Below are positions 34,948-41,746 of a DNA stretch of 64,000 nucleotides, piece after piece. The stretch lies in the NCBI RefSeq assembly GCF_005484805.1, contig NZ_CP039432.1:1054001-1118000 (forward strand), written 5' to 3'. Under the pieces are notes generated by a model that worked only from the letters and a program-made list of their open reading frames with translations, ran no database searches and was not told the DNA's origin. Both the position numbers and the translations under genes were made by a program. This stretch comes from Rhodococcus sp. SGAir0479. GTDB lineage: Bacteria; Actinomycetota; Actinomycetes; Mycobacteriales; Mycobacteriaceae. Every line of letters starts with the position of its first letter. The stretch's first letter is position 1.

Positions 34948-35827
34948 GGCTGCCTCCCATCAGTCGGGCGAACAGGAATCGGTAACCGCCGTACAGCGCC
35001 AGCGACAGCGCGACCTGCACGGTCGCGATCACGGCGGCCCCAGGCAGATCGAACGTGACGATGCCGTGCGTGTAGATCAGCACCGGCAGCGTCATGACAT
35101 CCTTGGCCCCGGTGAACAGCACGATGCCGAACTCGTTGAGCGTCAACAGCAGCACCAACGACCCGCCGGCCACCATAGCCGGCCACGCCTCGGGCAGCAC
35201 CACCTGCCGCAGCACCCGCAACGGCGACGCGCCGAGGCTCGCGGCGACGTCGAGCTGGTCCCGCGGGATCTGGGAGAACGCGGCCAGCAGGGGTCGCATC
35301 ACGAACGGCGTGAAGAACGTGATCTCGGCGGCGATCACACCGAGCGGGGTGTTGAGGAAGTTCAGCGGCCCCCGCTCCGCGCCGGTGATCCGGGTGACGA
35401 GCGCGTTGACCGCACCCGCGGTGCCGTAGAGGAACGTGAACGCGAGCGTGACGAGGAAGGACGGCAGCGACAGAATCGTGTCGATCGTCCGGCCCACCAC
35501 CTTCGAGCCCGGGAACGGAACGAACGCCAGGACGAGCGCGACGAACGTGCCGAGGACGAGGCAACCCAGGGTGGATGCCACCGCGACCTCGACGGTGCGC
35601 CACAACGCGTTCCGGAACGACGCCGACCCGAGCACCCGGGACCACGTGGACCAGCCACGGCCGGTGTCGGTGACGGTCGACTCCGCCAGCACGCGCGCCA
35701 TCGGGTACACCGCGAACCCGACGACGAGCAGGAGCGGGGGGAGCACCCAGAGCCCGGACCGGCGGCGTGACGGGTCGGGTCGGGTCGGGGCGCCGTCGAC
35801 GGCGGAGGTGTCGAGGAGCGCGGTCAC
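34922..35827 (-). CDS. phnU: ABC transporter permease, 2-aminoethylphosphonate type (PhnU-like)
   Basis: 301 residues from a GTG at 35827, which overlaps the stop of the upstream ATPase gene by 4 bases; the longer frame to 36208 lies inside that gene. Six membrane segments and the EAA loop DVAASLGASPLRVLRQVVLP are present. Together with the next permease it would form the channel of an importer for an organophosphonate. The repeated CGGGT units at 35771-35790 lie in its N-terminal coding part. Confidence 0.72.
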   Translation of the reverse strand: MTALLDTSAVDGAPTRPDPSRRRSGLWVLPPLLLVVGFAVYPMARVLAESTVTDTGRGWSTWSRVLGSASFRNALWRTVEVAVASTLGCLVLGTFVALVLAFVPFPGSKVVGRTIDTILSLPSFLVTLAFTFLYGTAGAVNALVTRITGAERGPLNFLNTPLGVIAAEITFFTPFVMRPLLAAFSQIPRDQLDVAASLGASPLRVLRQVVLPEAWPAMVAGGSLVLLLTLNEFGIVLFTGAKDVMTLPVLIYTHGIVTFDLPGAAVIATVQVALSLALYGGYRFLFARLMGGSRAAVDPTR

Positions 35828-37026
35828 CGTGCCGCCCCCGTGGTCGCACCGGGGTCCGGCACCAGCACCGCACCGCGTTCGGGGAACCGCATGCCCACCT
35901 CGGTGCCCACCGCGCGCTCGTCGTGACCGGGGACGTCCACGTCGATCGGGGTCTCGGGCAGGCTCGGCAGTGCGAGCGTCACGCGCGTCGACGCGCCGCG
36001 CCAGACACTCGCGACGATCCGGGCGGGCAGTGCGCCACGCTCGGCCGGAGAGGTCAGGGTGATCGCGTGTGGACGCAGGCACAGCAGCGCGCCGGTGTCG
36101 GACTCCCAGTCGGTGCGCCCGATCTCCGGCTGCGGCGCGTGCGCGGTGACCGGAGTGCCGCCCACCGACACCAGGGCCGACGTTCCGATTACGCGGGTCA
36201 CGTTGCACGGCAACAGGTTAGCGCCACCGAGGAAGGCGGCGGTGAAGCTGCTCGGGGGTCGCTTCCACAGGTTCTCGGTGGTGTCGACGTCCACGAGCCG
36301 GGCATCGCGCATCACGGCGATCCGGTCGGCGAGCGCCAGTGCCTCGGACTGGTCGTGCGTGACGTACAGCATCGCCGTGTCGGGCAGTGCCGCCCGCAAC
36401 TCCTGCAGTTCGGTGAGCATGCTCTGGCGCAACTGGGCGTCGAGCGCGGCGAGCGGCTCGTCGAGCAGCAGGACCTTGGGGCGGATCGCCAGCGCGCGGG
36501 CGATGGCCACGCGCTGCTGCTGACCGCCGGACAGCTCGCGGGGGAAGCGTTTGCCGTACGCCGACATCCCGACCATCGCCAGGGCGTCGGACACGCGCCC
36601 GCCGATCTCGGACCGGGGGACCCGGTGGGCACGGAGCCCGAACGCGACGTTCTCGGCGACCCGCAGGTGCGGGAACAGGGCGTAGGACTGGACGACGACG
36701 CCGATCCCGCGCTTGGCCGGCGGCAGGTCGGTGACGTCCTCGCCGCCGAGGCGGACCGTGCCCGACACCGGGCGGGTGAAGCCCGCCAGCGCCTTGAGGG
36801 CGGTGGACTTGCCCGACCCGCTCGGCCCCAGCAACGCGACGGTCTCACCGCGGGCGACGCGGAGATTGAAGTCGATCAGGGCCCGGGTGGCCCCGCGGCC
36901 GCGTCCGTACGCGACGTTCACCCGGTCGAACGTGATGGCCGGAAGGGACGCCTCGGCCGGAGTCGTGCTGTCGCGTGCCCTGCCGATCGTGGTGCGGAGG
37001 GACCGCCCGGGCTCGAATCGTGGCAT
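35824..37026 (-). CDS. phnT: ABC transporter ATP-binding protein (PhnT-like)
   Basis: 400 residues from the ATG at 37026, chosen because it sits one base after the stop of the binding-protein gene. Walker A GPSGSGKSTALKAL, Q-loop VVVQSYALFPHL, signature RELSGGQQQRVAIARAL, Walker B VLLLDEPLAALDA and the H-loop YVTHDQSEAL are all intact. The C-terminal ~140 residues form a TOBE-like regulatory domain. It energises the phosphonate importer. The order binding protein, ATPase, permease, permease matches phnSTUV. Confidence 0.82.
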   Translation of the reverse strand: MPRFEPGRSLRTTIGRARDSTTPAEASLPAITFDRVNVAYGRGRGATRALIDFNLRVARGETVALLGPSGSGKSTALKALAGFTRPVSGTVRLGGEDVTDLPPAKRGIGVVVQSYALFPHLRVAENVAFGLRAHRVPRSEIGGRVSDALAMVGMSAYGKRFPRELSGGQQQRVAIARALAIRPKVLLLDEPLAALDAQLRQSMLTELQELRAALPDTAMLYVTHDQSEALALADRIAVMRDARLVDVDTTENLWKRPPSSFTAAFLGGANLLPCNVTRVIGTSALVSVGGTPVTAHAPQPEIGRTDWESDTGALLCLRPHAITLTSPAERGALPARIVASVWRGASTRVTLALPSLPETPIDVDVPGHDERAVGTEVGMRFPERGAVLVPDPGATTGAAR

Positions 37027-37027
37027 G

Positions 37028-38089
37028 TCAGTTACCGGTGGCCTTCTGGTAGGCGGCGATGTCGGCGTCCAGGGAGGCGAGGACGTCGTTCCAGTTCGGG
37101 GTCCAGACCTCGACACCGTTCACCAGGCCGGTGGGCGTGGACGGGTCGGTGGAGCTGCCGGCGGCCGCGCGGACATCGGTGCGGACGGAGACCCCGCGCG
37201 CGTCGTCGGCGACGGTCTTCTGCGCCTTCTCCGACAGCAGATACTCCATGAGCTTCTTGGCCTCGTCGGAGTGCGGCGCGCCCTTCGCCAGGCCCATCAC
37301 GTACGGCAGCGCGATGGTGGTGCGCTTGCCGTCCGCGGCGGCCGGGAAGAAGATCTGGAACTTGGAGCCGTCGTCCTCGATCGACGCCAGGTTCATCTGG
37401 ACGTCCCCGTTGGCGACGAGCAGCTCGCCGTTGCTCACCTTCGGCTGCAGCTTGCCGGTCGACGACGACGGTCCGACGTTGTTGGCCTGCAGCTTGGTCA
37501 GGTAGTCGAGTGCGCCGTCCTTGCCCATCAGCTGCTGGAGCAGCAGCAGCACCGCGGTGCCGTCACCGGCCTGCCCGGGGGTGGAGTACTGCAACTTGCC
37601 CTTGAACTGGTCGGAGAGCAGGTCGGTCCAGGTCTTCGGCGCCGGATTCGCGCCGGGATTCGCGATGAACGACAGGTAGTTGTCGACGACGGGGACGTAC
37701 TTGCCGGCCGGGTCCTGGACATCGGCTGGTACCGCGGAGGTGTCGATGCCGCTGGGCTGCAGCAGACCCTGGGCATCGGCCTTCTGGATGAAGGGCGGCA
37801 GCGTCACCACCACGTCGGCCTGCGGGTTGGCCTGCTCCTTCTCCACACGGGAGACGACCTCACCGGAACCGGCCTCGACGAGGTCGACGGCGATGCCGGT
37901 CTCCTCGGTGAAGGCGGCGAACTGGCTCTTGTACCAGCTCGCGAGGCCGTCGGCGCTGTAGACGGTGACCGTCCCGCCGCCGGTTCCGGCGGCCGCGCCG
38001 GTACCGCCGCACGCGGTGAGGGTGAGTGCCGCGGTGGTCATGGCGACCGCGGCGACGGCGACGCGGAAACGCTTGATGTTCCTGCTCAT
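37028..38089 (-). CDS. phnS: Phosphonate (2-aminoethylphosphonate-type) substrate-binding lipoprotein
   Basis: 353 residues with a lipoprotein signal peptide: ALTLTAC with C27 as the lipidation site. The mature part begins GTVTVYSADGLASWYKSQFA, the pattern of Fe3+/AEP-type family 1 binding proteins, and continues with PQADVVVTLPPFIQKADAQG. It would capture the phosphonate at the outer face of the membrane and pass it to the two permeases. Start ATG at 38089 is 68 bases after the stop of the phosphonatase-like gene. Confidence 0.78.
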   Translation of the reverse strand: MSRNIKRFRVAVAAVAMTTAALTLTACGGTGAAAGTGGGTVTVYSADGLASWYKSQFAAFTEETGIAVDLVEAGSGEVVSRVEKEQANPQADVVVTLPPFIQKADAQGLLQPSGIDTSAVPADVQDPAGKYVPVVDNYLSFIANPGANPAPKTWTDLLSDQFKGKLQYSTPGQAGDGTAVLLLLQQLMGKDGALDYLTKLQANNVGPSSSTGKLQPKVSNGELLVANGDVQMNLASIEDDGSKFQIFFPAAADGKRTTIALPYVMGLAKGAPHSDEAKKLMEYLLSEKAQKTVADDARGVSVRTDVRAAAGSSTDPSTPTGLVNGVEVWTPNWNDVLASLDADIAAYQKATGN

Positions 38090-38157
38090 TCGGATGTCCT
38101 GTCTGAGTAAGGGATTCGAACGGTGACGGAAGAACTCGGGGAAGGCTCGGGACGAAC

Positions 38158-38835
38158 TCAGCGGGAGAGCACGAGCTCGGTGAACTCGCGGACCGACGGG
38201 ACCACGTGTGTCGGGTCGGCAGCGCGAAGTTGCCGCTCGTCGTGCGCGCCGGTGAGGGCGCCGGCGACGATGCTCGCGCCGGCCCGTCGACCGCTGGTGA
38301 TGTCGTTGGCGGTGTCGCCCAGGACGGCAACGTCTCTCACGTCGTCGACGTCGAGGCGCATGAGAGCGGTGAGGATCAGGTCGGGATAGGGGCGACCGCG
38401 TCCGGCCTCCGCCGGGGAGAGCGTCAGGTCGGCGAGCGTCTGCCAGCCGAGTGCCGACAGCAGCTTGTCCTGTGTGGTGCGGCTGAAGCCGGTGGTCAGC
38501 GCGACGCGTACTCCGGCGTCGCGCAGCGCGGTGATCGCCTCGGCGGCGCCGGGAATCGCGGTGGCGCCGCCTTCGTCGACGAGCCGGTCGTACTCGGTCT
38601 CGAACGCACGGTTGGCGGCCTGGGCGCGGTCCTCGTCGCCGAACAGGGCCCGGAACACGACGATCTTGGACTGGCCCATGGTGTCGAGCACGTACTGCCG
38701 GGCCGCGTCGGCCTCGGGGCCCGACGCGGACAGCCCGGCTGCCGCACCGGCCGCGTCGAACGCGCGGAGCACGAGGCCGTCGTCGGCGACGGTGGTGCCG
38801 GCCATGTCGAGGACGGCGAGCTTGATGGTCGTCAC
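38158..38835 (-). CDS. Phosphonatase-like HAD hydrolase (PhnX-like)
   Basis: 225 residues. The HAD motif I is LAVLDMAGTTV with nucleophile D10 and the DMAGTT form typical of phosphonoacetaldehyde hydrolase and its relatives. MGQSKIVVFRALF supplies K57 at the place of the Schiff-base Lys of PhnX. Motif II is ALTTGF and motif III-IV is DVAVLGDTANDITSGRRAGA. It belongs to the PhnX-like group (TIGR03351 as I recall) found next to the FAD oxidoreductase group that precedes it here. It may cut the C-P bond of phosphonoacetaldehyde or a related compound. Confidence 0.82.
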   Translation of the reverse strand: MTTIKLAVLDMAGTTVADDGLVLRAFDAAGAAAGLSASGPEADAARQYVLDTMGQSKIVVFRALFGDEDRAQAANRAFETEYDRLVDEGGATAIPGAAEAITALRDAGVRVALTTGFSRTTQDKLLSALGWQTLADLTLSPAEAGRGRPYPDLILTALMRLDVDDVRDVAVLGDTANDITSGRRAGASIVAGALTGAHDERQLRAADPTHVVPSVREFTELVLSR

Positions 38836-38860
38836 GGTGTCTCTCCTGGGATGTCGGGGC

Positions 38861-39988
38861 CTACAGGCCCAGCTGGTCGGCGGTCTGTTCGGCCAGGGCG
38901 GGGCCGAGAGTCATCCCGCGGCCGCCCGGACCGGCTACCACCCACACGCCGTCGGTGGGCTGGGCGCGGTGGACGAGTTCGGTGGGGTCCAGACACTGGC
39001 TGTAGACGCCGGCCCAGCGCTTGACGACCGGCGGCAGCGGGCGGCCGAGCAGTTCCTCGACGACGCTGGTCAGGTGCCGGTACGGCGCCTCGTCGACGTC
39101 GAAGTCGAACGGTTCGTCGTACTCGTGGGTGTCCCCGATGGTCAGGCCCCCGTGCAGGCGCTGCACGCACAGCAACTGCATGCGATGCTCGGCGGCCGTG
39201 GGTTCCTGCGGCTGGGCGGCGCGCAGGGTGTCCAGCGCGGACCCGGCGAACGCCGGGTAGTAGCGCAGGCTGTCGCCGTCGGCGATCGCGGTGGTGAGCG
39301 CCTCGCCCAGCGACGCCGTCTGCATCATCTGCAGCCGTACCCGGCGCAGCGGCAGGTCGCCGGCCAGGTCGCGGGCCAGGCCGCCGAGCGTGGCGCCGGG
39401 GCACACGATGACGAGGTCGGCCTCGAACATGCGGCCGTGGTCGTCGCGGATGCGTACTCCTGCGGGCGTGGCGGCGATCTCGCGGGCCTCGGTGCCGGCG
39501 TGGAAGGTGTACCGGCCGGACGCCTCCAGGTGGCGGCGGATCGCCGGCAGCGCGATCCTCGACTCGACCGCGCCGTCCCGCGTGCAGTGCAGTCCGGCCA
39601 GGAACTTGCCCCGCAGCGCCGGGTTGACCGCGAGGACCGCGTCGGGTTCGAGCAGTGTGAACCCGCGGACGTCGGCGTCGGTGCGGGCGACCATGTCCTC
39701 GGCAACCGCCACTTCCTCCGGGGTGCGCAACAACGTGATCGACCCCGCGGCGCGGAAGCCGATCGCCGGGACGCGTCGGGCCAGGTCCGCCCACAACTCG
39801 CGGGAGCGCAGCGCGGCATCGAGTTCGTGCTGGGCACGCCCGGAGACCCACACCAGTCCGAAGTTGCGTACGGTGGCACCGCGCGCCTCGAGCTCACGTT
39901 CGAGATGGACGACGTCGTGTCCTCGGCGGATCGCCTCGTCGGCGTGCGCCGTGCCGAGGATCCCTCCACCCACAATTGCAATTCGCAT
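38861..39988 (-). CDS. FAD-dependent oxidoreductase of phosphonate loci (TIGR03364-type)
   Basis: 375 residues from the ATG at 39988; the longer frame runs into the divergent gene. RIAIVGGGILGTAHADEAIR is the FAD dinucleotide fold (GxGxxG at 7-12), and the DAO-type fold continues with ESRIALPAIRRHL, LVIVCPGATLGGLARDL and the C-terminal GVWVVAGPGGRGMTLGPALA. This family is known mainly from its association with PhnX-like hydrolases and phosphonate transporters and may oxidise amino- or N-alkyl-phosphonates to an aldehyde for the hydrolase. It heads the leftward operon and follows a GntR operator. Confidence 0.8.
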   Translation of the reverse strand: MRIAIVGGGILGTAHADEAIRRGHDVVHLERELEARGATVRNFGLVWVSGRAQHELDAALRSRELWADLARRVPAIGFRAAGSITLLRTPEEVAVAEDMVARTDADVRGFTLLEPDAVLAVNPALRGKFLAGLHCTRDGAVESRIALPAIRRHLEASGRYTFHAGTEAREIAATPAGVRIRDDHGRMFEADLVIVCPGATLGGLARDLAGDLPLRRVRLQMMQTASLGEALTTAIADGDSLRYYPAFAGSALDTLRAAQPQEPTAAEHRMQLLCVQRLHGGLTIGDTHEYDEPFDFDVDEAPYRHLTSVVEELLGRPLPPVVKRWAGVYSQCLDPTELVHRAQPTDGVWVVAGPGGRGMTLGPALAEQTADQLGL

Positions 39989-40005
39989 GGGACACAGCGT
40001 GATCA

Positions 40006-40019
40006 TTGGTCTAGACCAA
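40006..40019. promoter_or_regulatory. GntR/HutC-type operator 1
   Basis: TTGGTCTAGACCAA is a perfect 14-base palindrome, the same core as the DasR/NagR-type dre site (TGGTCTAGACCA). It lies 18 bases upstream of the FAD oxidoreductase start and points to the GntR/HutC regulator coded at 40615 as its ligand. Confidence 0.8.
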
Positions 40020-40027
40020 CTGGGGGA

Positions 40028-40044
40028 CTGCCGGGAAACGGCAG
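40028..40044. repeat. Inverted repeat between the two operators
   Basis: CTGCCG (40028-40033) and CGGCAG (40039-40044) flank GGAAA midway between the two GntR sites. It may be a small hairpin or an extra regulator contact. No consensus recognised. Confidence 0.35.
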
Positions 40045-40052
40045 ATGAACAA

Positions 40053-40066
40053 TTGGTACAGACCGA
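40053..40066. promoter_or_regulatory. GntR/HutC-type operator 2
   Basis: TTGGTACAGACCGA matches the perfect site at 40006-40019 at 11 of 14 positions. It covers the -35 hexamer TTGGTA of the rightward promoter, so regulator binding would block that promoter directly. Confidence 0.65.
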
Positions 40067-40080
40067 AATCTGTGTACGCT
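40053..40080 (+). promoter_or_regulatory. Promoter of the HD oxygenase-GntR operon
   Basis: TTGGTA (40053-40058) and TACGCT (40075-40080) are 16 bases apart. The start would fall near 40087, at the GTG at 40088, so the message is probably leaderless. The operator overlaps the -35. Confidence 0.6.
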
Positions 40081-40087
40081 GGCGGTC

Positions 40088-40618
40088 GTGAACGACGCTT
40101 TCGAAGTGTTGGAAGAGACTGCTGCGCTGTTGAATTCGCTTCGCGGAGTGTTCGACGGCGAGGCCGTCGACGAACTCGACCACGCGTTGCAGTCGGCGGG
40201 CCCCGCGATCGCCGACGGCGCCGACGACGAACTGGTGTTGGCGAGTGCGCTGCACGACCTGGCACGCAGCCCGCTCGTCGGCGATCCCGGACACCACGCG
40301 CACGACCGGGTCGCGCGGGAATGGCTGACACCCCGTTTCGGGGAGCGGTGCGGGTGGCTGGCCGGCGCGCACGTCGCGGCCAAACGGTTCCTGGTCGCCA
40401 CCGAACCGGAGTACGCCGCCACGCTGTCGCCGGAATCGGTCGCCACGTTGGGGCGACAGGGAGGGCCTGTCGTCGACGACGCGTGGACGACGCACCCGTG
40501 GTGGCCGGACGCCGTCCGGCTGCGTCGCTACGACGACAGCGCGAAAGTACCCGGCGCGCAAGCGCTGTCGATCGACGACGTGATCGCGGTCGCGCGACGG
40601 GTCCGGCAGTCGCGATGA
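40088..40618 (+). CDS. PhnZ-like HD-domain oxygenase of phosphonate breakdown
   Basis: 176 residues from a leaderless-type GTG at 40088. The mixed-valent di-iron ligand set of the PhnZ/MIOX group is visible: H32 (ELDHALQ), H56 and D57 (ALHDLAR), H72, H95 (LAGAHVAAKRFLV) and D149 or D150 (RRYDDSAK). ATLSPESVATLGRQGGP is a strong family signature. PhnZ cuts (R)-2-amino-1-hydroxyethylphosphonate to glycine and phosphate. Where PhnZ has Tyr24 this protein has F22 (VFDGE), with the partner Glu kept as E25. No PhnY hydroxylase gene lies in the window. Stop overlaps the GntR gene as ATGA. Confidence 0.78.
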   Translation: MNDAFEVLEETAALLNSLRGVFDGEAVDELDHALQSAGPAIADGADDELVLASALHDLARSPLVGDPGHHAHDRVAREWLTPRFGERCGWLAGAHVAAKRFLVATEPEYAATLSPESVATLGRQGGPVVDDAWTTHPWWPDAVRLRRYDDSAKVPGAQALSIDDVIAVARRVRQSR

Positions 40619-41316
40619 CCGCCGAGAGCCTTCCCAAGCACTATCTCGTGCGGACACACGTCGAGGACCTGCTCGCCGATCTCGCCGAGGGTGATCCCGT
40701 ACCTGCCGAGCGGGAACTCGCGGCGCGCTGCGGGGTCTCGCGCGAGACGGTGCGTCAGGCGCTGCACGAACTGCTCGTGGCCGGACGGGTCGAACGCCGG
40801 GGCAGGGGCACGGTCGTCGCGCGCCCCAAGATGGTGCAGCCGCTGTCGCTGGGCTCGTACACCGAGGGTGCGCTCAGCCAGGGCCGCGAACCGGGACGAA
40901 TCCTGGTGCGGTGGGAGGAGATCGACGCACACGCCAAGTTGGCCGAGATCCTCGGGATCGGTGTCGGCGCTCCCGCGATCCACCTCGAGCGCGTGTTGCT
41001 CGCGGACGGCGAGCGCATCGGCCTCGAGAGCACCTATCTACCGCTGCACCGGTTCCCGGATCTGGCCGACACCTTCGACCCCGAGACGTCGCTGTACGCG
41101 GCGATCCGGTCGAGGGGCATCGACTTCACCACCGCCACGGAACGGATCGAGACCGCGCTGCCCACGCCGCGGGAGGCGGCGCTGGTCGAATCGAGCACGG
41201 CGATGCCGATGCTGAAGTTGCACCGCGTCTCCCGCGACGCCGACGGGGTACCGGTCGAGCGGGTGCGTTCGCTGTACCGCGGCGATCGGATGGCGTTCGT
41301 GACGGAACTGCGCTGA
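40615..41316 (+). CDS. GntR/HutC-family regulator of the phosphonate locus
   Basis: 233 residues from the ATG at 40615 (ATGA overlap). The N-terminal winged helix-turn-helix (VPAERELAARCGVSRETVRQ, RGTVVARPK) is followed by a UTRA ligand-binding domain (LSLGSYTEGALSQGREPGRI to the end), which defines the HutC subfamily. Its likely operators are the two TTGGTCTAGACCAA-type sites in the divergent promoter region, one of which covers its own promoter. The inducer would be a phosphonate or a breakdown product. The regulator therefore controls both arms of the locus and itself. Confidence 0.87.
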   Translation: MTAESLPKHYLVRTHVEDLLADLAEGDPVPAERELAARCGVSRETVRQALHELLVAGRVERRGRGTVVARPKMVQPLSLGSYTEGALSQGREPGRILVRWEEIDAHAKLAEILGIGVGAPAIHLERVLLADGERIGLESTYLPLHRFPDLADTFDPETSLYAAIRSRGIDFTTATERIETALPTPREAALVESSTAMPMLKLHRVSRDADGVPVERVRSLYRGDRMAFVTELR

Positions 41317-41322
41317 GCCGCG

Positions 41323-41640
41323 CTACTGTCCGACGAGTTCGAGCGCGAGGCGCACGTAGAGGTTCACTTCCTCGACCGCGTACAGGACGACGATCTCCGC
41401 GCTGTCGCCGTGATCGCTTCTGGCGGTCAGTGTGATTCGCGGTGGCTCGGTGTCGTGGTGCAGGGTCAGGTCGCTCTGCCTGCCCTTGCTCATCCGATCG
41501 AACGCCCGAGCCCACTCGGGATGGATGTCGCCGTCGAGTTCGGCGTCGACGTGGACGATGTCGCCCGAACGGGTCGTGACGACCTTACTGACCTTGACCG
41601 GAGCCCACCGACGTTCGGCGGCCCGCGACTGCTGGCCCAT
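41323..41640 (-). CDS. Hypothetical protein
   Basis: 105 residues from the ATG at 41640, chosen for a GAGGGTG ribosome site seven bases upstream; a TTG at 41661 is the alternative. No membrane segment or known motif. The sequence has a beta-rich look (VSKVVTTRSGDIVHVDAELD, PPRITLTARSDHGDSAEIVV) and is acidic near its end. It lies tail to tail with the GntR gene, six bases between stops, and is divergent from the MurJ-like gene. I do not recognise the family. Confidence 0.55.
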   Translation of the reverse strand: MGQQSRAAERRWAPVKVSKVVTTRSGDIVHVDAELDGDIHPEWARAFDRMSKGRQSDLTLHHDTEPPRITLTARSDHGDSAEIVVLYAVEEVNLYVRLALELVGQ

Positions 41641-41746
41641 TGTCACCCTCGCTTCTGACAAGTTGACCGCTCACCATACCCACTTTCGTAGAAAATGCAC
41701 CCGCGTCGGTTGAGCGGACTGTGTGCGGCTGAGGCACCATGGTCGG

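Noticed and set aside
35771-35790. Four tandem CGGGT units
   Set aside because: Inside the coding start of a permease gene and short; likely a chance low-complexity stretch of GC-rich DNA.
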